NCBI RefSeq assembly: GCF_024198215.1 | Contig: NZ_JAKCFA010000013.1 | Location: 1-64,000, forward strand | Origin: Myxococcus qinghaiensis | GTDB lineage: Bacteria > Myxococcota > Myxococcia > Myxococcales > Myxococcaceae | Reading direction: 5' to 3' | Length of the DNA: 64,000 bases | In this document: in pieces, positions 25,219-32,182 of the stretch | Position numbering within the stretch: the stretch's first letter is position 1 | Layout: each line of letters begins with the position of its first letter | The notes under the pieces: model-generated | Told to the model about the DNA's origin: nothing | The model's input: only the letters and a program-made list of their open reading frames with translations | Database searches by the model: none | Translations under genes and position numbers: made by a program

Positions 25219-26408
25219 GCGTTCCTCGCGGCCTGCACCAGCGCGGGCAGGTCCTTCACGTGGGTCATGTCCGGCCCCAGGTCGTCCGAGGCACGCGTCC
25301 GCGCGCGCGACGGTGAGAACAGCCGGGCCGGCGTCTGCGCCTTGCCATGCAGGATGATGAACAGGCGCAGGGCGTCTCGAAGCCGCTCCACGTCCGTGCC
25401 GCCCTCGTCGCGCGCCCGCTGCGCCGCGCTCCACAAGCGCGTCCAGGCGGCCTCCTCGCTCCAGGCTCCCACGGGACGCTCACGAGACAGGGTGGCCAAT
25501 TCAGCCGCCAGCTCGAACAGGCCCGCGCGGCCCTCATCGAAGGCCTCGCCCGGAGCGAGCCTCGCCTCGGCCCCGCCGCTCGACTCGCGCGCGGCCAGCC
25601 ACGGCAGCAGCTCCGGCACCTCCCGCTCCAACGGGAGGACGGGCGCCAGGCGGCTCTCCAGCAGCGCGCGCAACCTCGCCCGCGCCACGCCGTGCCAGAA
25701 GGCCGCGTGCAGCACCAGCTCCGGTCCACTGCGCGGCGCATGCAACGGCACGCGCGAGGCCCGGCGCGCCAGGAAGTCCTTCACCTTCCCGCTGGTGTCG
25801 AAGTGCTCCAGGCGTTGCCACAGCGAGGCCAGCGCGGACTCGGCCAGGGGCAGGGCGCGGCGCAGCTCCTCCGCCTCCGCCTCGTTGAAGGGCAGCACCC
25901 CCTCGGGCGTGGGGCGCTTGAAGACGCGCTCGCACACCTCCGCGGCGGCGCACGCGGCGCGCAGCTCCGGCAGGTTGCGCGGCAGCAACTCCACGGCCCG
26001 GGCCCAGGTGCGTCCGCCCAACAGCGGCCCCGCCTCCAGCACCACCTCCTCCAACCGCAGCAGCGCCTCGCCCAACGACACCGAGCGCTCCGCCTCCGGC
26101 AGCCGCCGCAGCGCCACGTGCTCGACGGCCGCGCGCAGCCGCTCCACCTCCGCCATCAACTTCATGGGCGCGGCCTCGCGCGGCCAGGCCTCCGCGGCGG
26201 CGCGGCGCTTCAGCGCGGCGAGCGTGGCGTCCACTTCCGGCTGCACCTGCGCCACCTCGCGCAAGAGCTCGAAGTGCGCGCGCACGCGGTCCTTCCAGAA
26301 GAACGCCTCCAGCATCCCTCGCAGGGCCACGTAGCGCAGGCGCGTGGCCTCCAGGAGGTCCGCGCGGTCCTCGAGTCGTGCGCGCAGGTTGTCCGGGTGC
26401 GTGGCCAC
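25200..26408 (-). CDS. Hypothetical helical protein
   Basis: This 402-residue protein is almost entirely alpha-helical, rich in Ala, Leu, Glu and Arg, with no signal peptide or membrane segment. I recognise no family. The GTG at 26408 (VATHPDNLRARLE) is chosen because GAGGGC precedes it and because the longer frame begins in proline/glycine-rich sequence without coding bias. It is on the same strand as dnaN but separated from it by about 300 bases and a strong dnaN terminator, so it should have its own promoter. Confidence 0.72.
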   Translation of the reverse strand: MATHPDNLRARLEDRADLLEATRLRYVALRGMLEAFFWKDRVRAHFELLREVAQVQPEVDATLAALKRRAAAEAWPREAAPMKLMAEVERLRAAVEHVALRRLPEAERSVSLGEALLRLEEVVLEAGPLLGGRTWARAVELLPRNLPELRAACAAAEVCERVFKRPTPEGVLPFNEAEAEELRRALPLAESALASLWQRLEHFDTSGKVKDFLARRASRVPLHAPRSGPELVLHAAFWHGVARARLRALLESRLAPVLPLEREVPELLPWLAARESSGGAEARLAPGEAFDEGRAGLFELAAELATLSRERPVGAWSEEAAWTRLWSAAQRARDEGGTDVERLRDALRLFIILHGKAQTPARLFSPSRARTRASDDLGPDMTHVKDLPALVQAARNAASRQG

Positions 26409-26713
26409 GCCCTCACTATAAAAGCGGCCCCCGCTTCCGGCAGGCCCTCGGGCGCAATGGGCCCCGCGAGAGTGAACGATGGGTCGCCCAGGACTGTTCC
26501 ACCCGACAGGCCCCCCGCTCCAACGGCGGCCCTCCCGTCCACCAGCCGGCACTTGCCGCGAGGGGCCCGGCTCCGTCGGCGCACCCGACGCTCCCACAAG
26601 GCCCGCGTGTCACCGGCCATGAAAAACCCATGCGACCCGGCCTGACGTGGCACGGACTCGCATGGGCTCGAGGACGACTCGGGAGGGCTTGGAGCTTGGG
26701 GCCCTCTGATGAC
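26409..26713. other. Intergenic region holding the dnaN terminator
   Basis: The 305-base gap between dnaN and the hypothetical gene contains the dnaN terminator at 26621-26666. A tataaaa element at 26417-26423 lies just before the GTG start of the hypothetical gene and could be part of its promoter or untranslated leader. No small gene is supported. Confidence 0.45.
26621..26666 (-). terminator. Rho-independent terminator of dnaN
   Basis: Bases 26627-26635 (cccatgcga) pair perfectly with 26658-26666 (tcgcatggg). On the minus strand the stem is followed at once by TTTTT (aaaaa at 26622-26626). It lies 48 bases past the dnaN stop. The 9-bp stem plus T-tract make this the best terminator in the window. 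Confidence 0.75.
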
Positions 26714-27820
26714 TCACACGCGCATGGGCATGACGACCGCGGTGAAGGTGCGGTCACCGGGCGCGTGCAGCACGCCGGGGCTGTGCTCGTCACCCAGCTC
26801 GAAGCTCACCTCGTCCGTGTCCGTGACGGCGAGCACGTCCGTGAGGTAGCGCGCGTTGAAGCCCACGGTGATGTCATTGCCCTGGTACGCCAGCTCCACC
26901 ACGTCGCGCGCCTCACCCAGGTCCGGGTTGCTCGCGGTGATGACCAGCTTGTTCGTCTCCAGGCCGATGCGCACGGCGTTGCTCTTGTCCGCGGACAACA
27001 GCGCGATGCGCTTGAGCCCCTCCAGGAAGCGCACCTTGGGGACGAGGACGACCTTCTCGCCCTCCTTGGGGATGACGCGCTGGTACTCGGGGAACTGCCC
27101 GTCGATGAGCCGCATCACCATGGTGAGGCCGGGCTTCTTGAACAGCGCGGAGTTCTCCGCGAAGCCCAGGTGGCACTCCGCGTCCGGCGCCTCGTCCAAC
27201 AGGCGCTTGAGCTCCATCAGACCCTTGCGGGGGATGATGACGCCGCTCTTCAGCTTGAAGTCGCCCGTCAGCTCGCGCTCGATGAGCGACAGCCGGTGAC
27301 CGTCCGTGGCCACCATGCGGACCTTGCCGGAGGCCTGCGGCTCGAAGAAGACGCCGTTGAGGATGTAGCGCGTCTCGTCGCTGGAGATGGCGAACTGGGT
27401 CTTCTTGATCATCTCCAGGAGCGTGTTGCCACCCACCTGCACCAGCGGAGCGTTCTCCTCCTTGGGCAGCTTCGGGTACTCCTCGGCGGCCATGCCCACA
27501 ATCTTGAAGTGGGCCGAGCCGCTGGAGATGTCCACGTAGTTGTTGGCCAGCTTCTTCAGCGTCACCTGCGCGTCGGGCAGGTTCTGGACGATGTCGAAGA
27601 CGTACTTGGCGCTGAGCGTGACGGCGCCCGGCTTGATGACCTCGGCGGGGTGCTCGGAGACGATGCCGATGTCCAGGTCGAACGCGGTGACGGTGATGCC
27701 GCCCTTCGTCGCGTTGACGAGCACGTTGGCGAGGATGGGCATCGTCGTCTTGCGCTCCACGATGCCCTGGGCGCGGTAGAGGGCCTTCTTCAGCTCGTCG
27801 GCGGCGATGCGGAATTCCAT
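26714..27820 (-). CDS. dnaN: DNA polymerase III beta subunit (sliding clamp)
   Basis: This 368-residue protein has the typical clamp start (MEFRIAADELKKALYRAQGIVERKTTMPILANVL) broken into three repeated domains and the conserved ending with PGVLHAPGDRTFTAVVMPMRV. It forms the ring that tethers polymerase III and repair enzymes to DNA. Family length is normal. The ATG at 27820 is unambiguous. The usual neighbours dnaA and gyrB are not in the window, and recF is about 7 kb downstream on the same strand. Confidence 0.97.
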   Translation of the reverse strand: MEFRIAADELKKALYRAQGIVERKTTMPILANVLVNATKGGITVTAFDLDIGIVSEHPAEVIKPGAVTLSAKYVFDIVQNLPDAQVTLKKLANNYVDISSGSAHFKIVGMAAEEYPKLPKEENAPLVQVGGNTLLEMIKKTQFAISSDETRYILNGVFFEPQASGKVRMVATDGHRLSLIERELTGDFKLKSGVIIPRKGLMELKRLLDEAPDAECHLGFAENSALFKKPGLTMVMRLIDGQFPEYQRVIPKEGEKVVLVPKVRFLEGLKRIALLSADKSNAVRIGLETNKLVITASNPDLGEARDVVELAYQGNDITVGFNARYLTDVLAVTDTDEVSFELGDEHSPGVLHAPGDRTFTAVVMPMRV

Positions 27821-27990
27821 CGGAGGGCGTCCCGTCCTTAAAGGTCCCGGCCCCAGGGGCCGATCAGGGGGCCGATGTAACTGGTGGGATGGGGAGGGTC
27901 AAGGACGGGGGAGCCTCTGTCGTCGCGCTCGGGCCCCCACCCTGGCACTCCCAGTCGCGCTGCACGGGCATTCAGGCACCCTCCGTTCAA

Positions 27991-28015
27991 CTGACTGGCG
28001 GTCAGCCAGGCTGAC
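27991..28015. promoter_or_regulatory. Palindromic operator candidate upstream of a lipoprotein gene
   Basis: Bases 28001-28015 (gtcagccaggctgac) form a perfect 7-1-7 palindrome. Just before it, ctgac at 27991-27995 pairs with gtcag at 28001-28005, so three overlapping half-sites (CTGAC, GTCAG, CTGAC) stand in a row. TetR-family operators often look like this. It lies about 70 bases before the ATG at 28082. Confidence 0.4.
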
Positions 28016-28081
28016 AGGGGACTGGCCCTTGCCCCGTGGGCGATGGACACTCCCTGTCTACTCGCCTTCCGGAGCTCCCCC

Positions 28082-28582
28082 ATGAACGTCCGCCCGCTGT
28101 TGCTCGCCGCCCTCGCGCTGGGCTTCGCCGCCGGCTGCAGCAAGCCGTCCGCTTCCTCCTCGACGCCCTCGAACGAGCCCGGCACGCCGAGCGGCGACTC
28201 CCGGCCGGCCGCGGAGAACGCCGCGCCCCCCAGCGGAGACCAGAGCGGCACCCCCGTCGTGCCCCCTCCCACCCCCGGCAACGGCGGCGAGGCCAAGGCG
28301 GGTGAGAGCGCCGTCTACATCGTCAAGGACAGCGGCATCCGCTGCATCGCCCCGCCCTGCCCCAGCTACAACGCCGTCCTGGCGGACAAGCCGGACATGG
28401 ACGCGATTCCGGTGCACGAGCTGGACCTGTCCGCGGTGACGGGTGGCAACGAGCAGCAGATGGAGTCGCTGATGCAGCGCACGACGGCGGGCGGCCTCAA
28501 GGTTCGCGGCTCGCTGGAGACGCGTGCCAAGGCGGGCCCCGCGGGCGACGCCACCGTGCTGCGCGCCAGCAAGCTGGAGTAG
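28082..28582 (+). CDS. Lipoprotein, DUF6748-like
   Basis: This 166-residue protein has a signal and lipobox (LGFAAGC, C at residue 19). A low-complexity Ser/Pro/Gly linker of about 60 residues follows. The C-terminal domain starts YIVKDSGIRCIAPPCPSYN, with two cysteines in a C-x5-C pattern, and resembles DUF6748 of myxobacterial exported proteins. The mature part probably sits in the outer membrane or periplasm. The ATG at 28082 is chosen because it gives the signal at the N-terminus. Function unknown. Confidence 0.78.
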   Translation: MNVRPLLLAALALGFAAGCSKPSASSSTPSNEPGTPSGDSRPAAENAAPPSGDQSGTPVVPPPTPGNGGEAKAGESAVYIVKDSGIRCIAPPCPSYNAVLADKPDMDAIPVHELDLSAVTGGNEQQMESLMQRTTAGGLKVRGSLETRAKAGPAGDATVLRASKLE

Positions 28583-28590
28583 GCGCGCCG

Positions 28591-29208
28591 CTAGAAGTGC
28601 AGGCCGAGCTGGAGGCCGGGCCAGTGCTGGATGCGCTGGTCCGCCTTTGGCTGGCTCTGGCTCACGGACATGCGCGTCACCGACGCGAAGTCCGGCTGCC
28701 CCCACACGAACCACATGTTGTAGGTGGGGCCGGCGAACACGGCGAGTCGAGGCAGCACCTGGACCCCGAGCATCACCCGGGCCTGGCCCAGCACGTTGCC
28801 GCCGTCACCCTCCAGCGGCTTCTGCACCGGCTGCACCGCGCCGCCCGTCACGTCCAAATCCAGCCAGAAGCGGTGCGACAGCACCACATGGCCGCCCACG
28901 CCCAGGCCGAAGCTGAAGCGCGCCTCGTTCCGGCTGCCGGGTTCGATGCCCGCGAGCAGCGTCAGGTAGAGCGGACCTCCGCCCACCTTCACCGCGAGGT
29001 TGGCGAGCTGGATGTCGCTTCCCCACAGCTCCATGTGGACGTTGCCGCGACGCAGTCCGCGACGGACGCCGGGCGCGGGGGCTGCTTGCGCCGAGTCCTG
29101 GGCGAACGTGCCTTCACCCTCCACCAACGGGAGGGGGCGCACCGCGCTGACGTCCGCGGCCGCCGCCCCCGCCCACAGCCACAGTGCGAGAAGGGCGCAG
29201 GGTTTCAT
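28591..29208 (-). CDS. Exported protein, probable small outer-membrane beta-barrel
   Basis: This 205-residue protein has a signal peptide (ALLALWLWAGAAAADVS) and a series of amphipathic, Gly/aromatic-rich strands ending in LGLHF, a typical barrel-closing strand with a terminal Phe. I read it as a small outer-membrane barrel; no family is recognised. The ATG at 29208 (GTG at 29211 is possible) lies two bases after GGAG and 6 bases after the anti-sigma-like gene stop, so it is the third gene of the sigma operon and a likely structural target of it. Confidence 0.7.
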   Translation of the reverse strand: MKPCALLALWLWAGAAAADVSAVRPLPLVEGEGTFAQDSAQAAPAPGVRRGLRRGNVHMELWGSDIQLANLAVKVGGGPLYLTLLAGIEPGSRNEARFSFGLGVGGHVVLSHRFWLDLDVTGGAVQPVQKPLEGDGGNVLGQARVMLGVQVLPRLAVFAGPTYNMWFVWGQPDFASVTRMSVSQSQPKADQRIQHWPGLQLGLHF

Positions 29209-29214
29209 CACTCC

Positions 29215-30042
29215 TTACTTTTGAAGCGTGAAGGACACCTGCGTCAAGCCCTCGGGCAAGAAGAGGGACGCGGTGTGCGCGTCCGGGGAGGCCGCCAGCA
29301 CCCGGGCCGCCTCCAGCACGGACTCCACCGCGAAGGGCTGGTCCGACGTCACCAGGAAGAAGCGCTCGAAGCGCGGTGCGTCATCCAGCTCGTAGGCCCC
29401 GGCGAGCCGCTGCGTGCCGGAGGGCGACAGCGTCGCGGCCTCCTGGGCCCCGTGCTCCGGCGCGTGCAGCGTCACCGAGCCGCGCCCGTCCACGGAGAGG
29501 ATGACGCCGTGGGTGTGTCCCGCCGCCACGTACGCCAGCTGCACCACGTCGCCCGCGACGGCGGAGGCGCCTTCGGCGAGCAGTTCGTCCGCCTGGGCCC
29601 GCTGCCGGTGGATCTCCAGCCGGGGCGTCAGTCCCTTGGAGCGCGTGGGCTCCGGATCCAGGCCCGCCACCGGGCCCGTCGGCTCCGTACCGAGAGAGCC
29701 GGGGGCTCCGCCGGGGCCCGGGTCGGGCTGCGCGATGACGAAGAGCGCGAGCGCCGCGAGCACGGGCACCAGCCCCATCGCCGACGTCAGCCACGGGGAA
29801 CGAGCCGGAGCCTGGCGCGCCGGAGCGCCGCGACGAAAGCGGGTGTCCACCTCGCGGGCCACGCGCGCGGGAGACAGCCGCTCCAGGGTGGCGCGCGAGT
29901 CGGCCTCCAGCGCGGCGAGCCGCTCCAGGCCCCCGGGCTCCTGCTCCAGCCGGGCGCGCGCGGCGGCCAGCTCCTCGGGCGGCAGCTCGCCCAGCGCGAT
30001 TCGCTCCAGCAGCCAGTCCGGAATGCGTTGGGGGGAATTCAT
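29215..30042 (-). CDS. ActD-like, membrane-anchored anti-sigma candidate
   Basis: This 275-residue protein has a cytoplasmic helical N-terminus (residues 1-80), one membrane segment at about 86-104 (SAMGLVPVLAALALFVIA) and a periplasmic beta-rich domain (VVQLAYVAAGHTHGVILSVDG). It resembles the myxobacterial ActD-like proteins; the classic HxxxCxxC anti-sigma zinc motif is absent. Its ATG overlaps the stop of the ECF sigma gene (ATGA). In this position it probably binds the sigma factor and senses an envelope signal. Confidence 0.75.
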   Translation of the reverse strand: MNSPQRIPDWLLERIALGELPPEELAAARARLEQEPGGLERLAALEADSRATLERLSPARVAREVDTRFRRGAPARQAPARSPWLTSAMGLVPVLAALALFVIAQPDPGPGGAPGSLGTEPTGPVAGLDPEPTRSKGLTPRLEIHRQRAQADELLAEGASAVAGDVVQLAYVAAGHTHGVILSVDGRGSVTLHAPEHGAQEAATLSPSGTQRLAGAYELDDAPRFERFFLVTSDQPFAVESVLEAARVLAASPDAHTASLFLPEGLTQVSFTLQK

Positions 30043-30524
30043 GCGGCCTCCAGCTCCAGCTCTTGCAGCGCCGACGTCAGCGCGCGCAGGCGCTTGCGCA
30101 CGCCCGACACGGACAGGCCCACCTCGGCGGCCGTCTCCTCCAGCGTCATCCCATCCACCAGGTGCAGCACCGCGATGTCCCGGCTGGACGCCGGCACGCG
30201 GCCGAAGAGCCGGTCCAACATCCCGCGGGCGTTGGCGCGGGACTCGGTGTCCTCCGCGGAGGCGATCTGCAACACCAGCTCATCCTCGCGGTCCTCGGGC
30301 CTGCGCTTCGCCCCCCGCAGCCGGTTGAGACACACGGTGGTGGAGATGCGGTGCAACAGGCTGGACGGCGCGGCGTCCTTCAGCGCCCCCTGGTAGCGCA
30401 GCAACTGCACGAACACATCGTGCATGGCGTCCACGGCCTTCTCCTCGTCACGCAGGAGGAAGCGGCAGCGCCGGAGCACCTGGGGGCCGTAGCGGCGGTA
30501 GTAGGCCTCCACATCGATTGACAC
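30039..30524 (-). CDS. ECF-type RNA polymerase sigma factor
   Basis: This 161-residue protein has sigma region 2 (YGPQVLRRCRFLLRDEEKAVDAMHDVF, with VCLNRLRGAKRR) and region 4 (LHLVDGMTLEETAAEVGLSVSGVRKRL), with a short linker, which is the ECF layout. I chose the GTG at 30524 because GGGAGG lies just upstream and because it begins close to region 2; an upstream GTG at 30560 would encode that ribosome site. It is the first gene of a three-gene operon with an anti-sigma-like and a barrel protein. The gene runs divergently from the B12 sensory operon. Confidence 0.88.
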   Translation of the reverse strand: MSIDVEAYYRRYGPQVLRRCRFLLRDEEKAVDAMHDVFVQLLRYQGALKDAAPSSLLHRISTTVCLNRLRGAKRRPEDREDELVLQIASAEDTESRANARGMLDRLFGRVPASSRDIAVLHLVDGMTLEETAAEVGLSVSGVRKRLRALTSALQELELEAA

Positions 30525-30740
30525 CGGCGTCGCGCCTCCCTCGTCCGGTGAAGGGAACACCGGGGGTTCGCGAAACTGTCACCGGCCGCTTCGCGATTTC
30601 GTCCCTACCCCGCTTCCCCCGGGTGGCCAAACCCATCCTTCCCCTGGGCCTGCAAAATCTACAGGGCGACCAGCGAGACAGGCGCTCGGCGTCGCCCTCG
30701 TCGAGTGTCGGGTTGTCGATGAAAACACCCCGTCTCGGTT

Positions 30741-30791
30741 GTACTCGACTGTAACGAAACAGGACCCCATCACTACTTTCCGGTACTCGAC
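30741..30791. promoter_or_regulatory. Direct repeat in the divergent promoter region of the B12 operon
   Basis: The 9-mer gtactcgac occurs at 30741-30749 and again at 30783-30791, 42 bases apart (about four helical turns), in the 280-base gap between the ECF sigma gene and the B12-binding gene. This could be a binding site for a regulator shared by both operons. Confidence 0.35.
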
Positions 30792-30805
30792 CTCCCCCCG
30801 AGCCC

Positions 30806-31468
30806 GTGACATCCGTGATTGAAGACACCCTGCCCCACCTTCGGGCGCGCTACCTGAGTGCGCAGCTCGCGGGCAACCGGAGAGAAGCCCTCCGCCTGCT
30901 CGTGGATGAGGGACTGCTCGTCGGCGTCCCCCTCCAGGTGCTCCATCTGGAGGTCATCCAGCAGGCGCAGTACGAGATTGGTCGCCTGTGGCAGGAGAAC
31001 ATCATCTCCGTGGCCCAGGAGCATCAGGCCACCGCCATCTCCCAGCTCGCGCTCGCCCACCTCTACCGTCACCTGCCGAGAGACCCGCCCAACGGCAAGC
31101 TCGTCATGATGTCGTGCGTGGAGGGCGAGCTGCACGAGATGGGGGCGCGGATGGCCAGCGACTTCCTGGAGATGGCCGGCTTCGACGTGCACTTCCTCGG
31201 AGCCAACGTGCCGCCCGAGCACCTGGCGCGCATGCTGCGCGAGGTGAAGCCCCACCTGCTCGCGCTCTCGGTGACGATGTCCTACCACCTGCCGGCCCTG
31301 CGCCGCGCCGTGGAGCACGCGCGCGGCGCCATGCCCGAGCTGCCCATCGCCGTGGGCGGGCACGCGTTCCGCTGGGCGCCGGGGCTGGAGCATGAACTCG
31401 ATGTGAGCTTTCACGGCAAGGACGCGCGCGAGCTGGTCGCCGCCGCCTGCCGCACCCTGGGAGTTTGA
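30806..31468 (+). CDS. Stand-alone cobalamin-binding sensor (CarH/AerR-like)
   Basis: This 220-residue protein has the two-part cobalamin domain of methionine synthase and of B12 photoreceptors: a helical cap (residues 10-90) and a Rossmann-type B12 domain (95-220). The cobalt-ligand motif ExHxxG is at residues 108-113 (ELHEMG, H110). The cap carries W62, nine residues, then E72-H73, the pattern that in CarH photoreceptors shapes the pocket around the adenosyl group. No MerR DNA-binding domain or catalytic partner is present, so signalling must go through a protein partner. GTG at 30806. Light sensing is inferred; oxygen, redox or B12 level are alternatives. Confidence 0.85.
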   Translation: MTSVIEDTLPHLRARYLSAQLAGNRREALRLLVDEGLLVGVPLQVLHLEVIQQAQYEIGRLWQENIISVAQEHQATAISQLALAHLYRHLPRDPPNGKLVMMSCVEGELHEMGARMASDFLEMAGFDVHFLGANVPPEHLARMLREVKPHLLALSVTMSYHLPALRRAVEHARGAMPELPIAVGGHAFRWAPGLEHELDVSFHGKDARELVAAACRTLGV

Positions 31469-31477
31469 GGAACCCGC

Positions 31478-32182
31478 ATGGAGACACCGAGCCGCATGAT
31501 CGAAGCGCGCGCCGATGCCCTCGCCAAGGCCTCCGTCGAGGCGATGTATCAGGACCCCTTCTGGGAGGCGCGCTACGGCGCCGAGCGTTCCCGCCGCTTC
31601 GGCGACGAGGATGCCCGCTTCCATGTGCGCTACCTTGTGCAATCCCTCGACGAGCACCGCCCCTCGGTCATGGAGGAGTATGCGCGGTGGCTTCGCACCT
31701 TGCTCGTGTCACGAGGAATGGCCACCCTCCACCTCGACCTGAATTTCGCCGGGCTGGCCGCCGTGTTGGAGGCCGAGGGTTGGGGCCCAGGCACCGAGCC
31801 GTACGAGCATGTACGCGCCGCCCGGGAGGCCCTGCGCTATCCGGAAGGGCCCTCGCGCGCGCTGCAAGATGACGCCTCGGAGTTGTCCCGAGCCGCCACC
31901 TCACGACTGGCCCTCTACCTGACGGCGGAGGACCGGCCCCGATTGGAGGATGAACTGCGCCTGCAGCTCTCATATCTCGCGGATGCACTCGCCGCGGGCA
32001 AGCCCGAGCTGATGGCGGACCACGTGCGCTGGTACGTGGGCTTCTGGCCGCGTCGGGGCTTCGGACTGCTGGCATTTCCCACCGTGCTGGGGATGCTGAA
32101 GGCGGTGCTCGGAGCCAGGCACCCCCAGGCCCGCGCGCTGCTCGCCACCGCCGGCGTTTCATGGGAGGAGACGCGCTCATGA
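31478..32182 (+). CDS. Helical protein with internal duplication, partner of the B12 sensor
   Basis: This 234-residue all-helical protein has no signal or membrane segment. Its two halves look alike: FHVRYLVQSLDEHRPSVMEE in the first matches LQLSYLADALAAGKPELMAD in the second, each followed by a W-containing helix (YARWLRTLLVSRGM, HVRWYVGFWPRRGF). I recall helical modules of this kind next to B12 domains, including in bilin-binding photocobilins, but cannot confirm homology here. The ATG at 31478 is 9 bases after the B12 gene and its stop overlaps the next kinase gene (ATGA). Likely role: link between sensor and kinase, possibly chromophore-binding. Confidence 0.68.
   Translation: METPSRMIEARADALAKASVEAMYQDPFWEARYGAERSRRFGDEDARFHVRYLVQSLDEHRPSVMEEYARWLRTLLVSRGMATLHLDLNFAGLAAVLEAEGWGPGTEPYEHVRAAREALRYPEGPSRALQDDASELSRAATSRLALYLTAEDRPRLEDELRLQLSYLADALAAGKPELMADHVRWYVGFWPRRGFGLLAFPTVLGMLKAVLGARHPQARALLATAGVSWEETRS

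Noticed and set aside
26642-26660. TGGCAC-like element resembling a sigma-54 promoter
   Set aside because: The GG to GC spacing is one base short, and the site overlaps the dnaN terminator stem.
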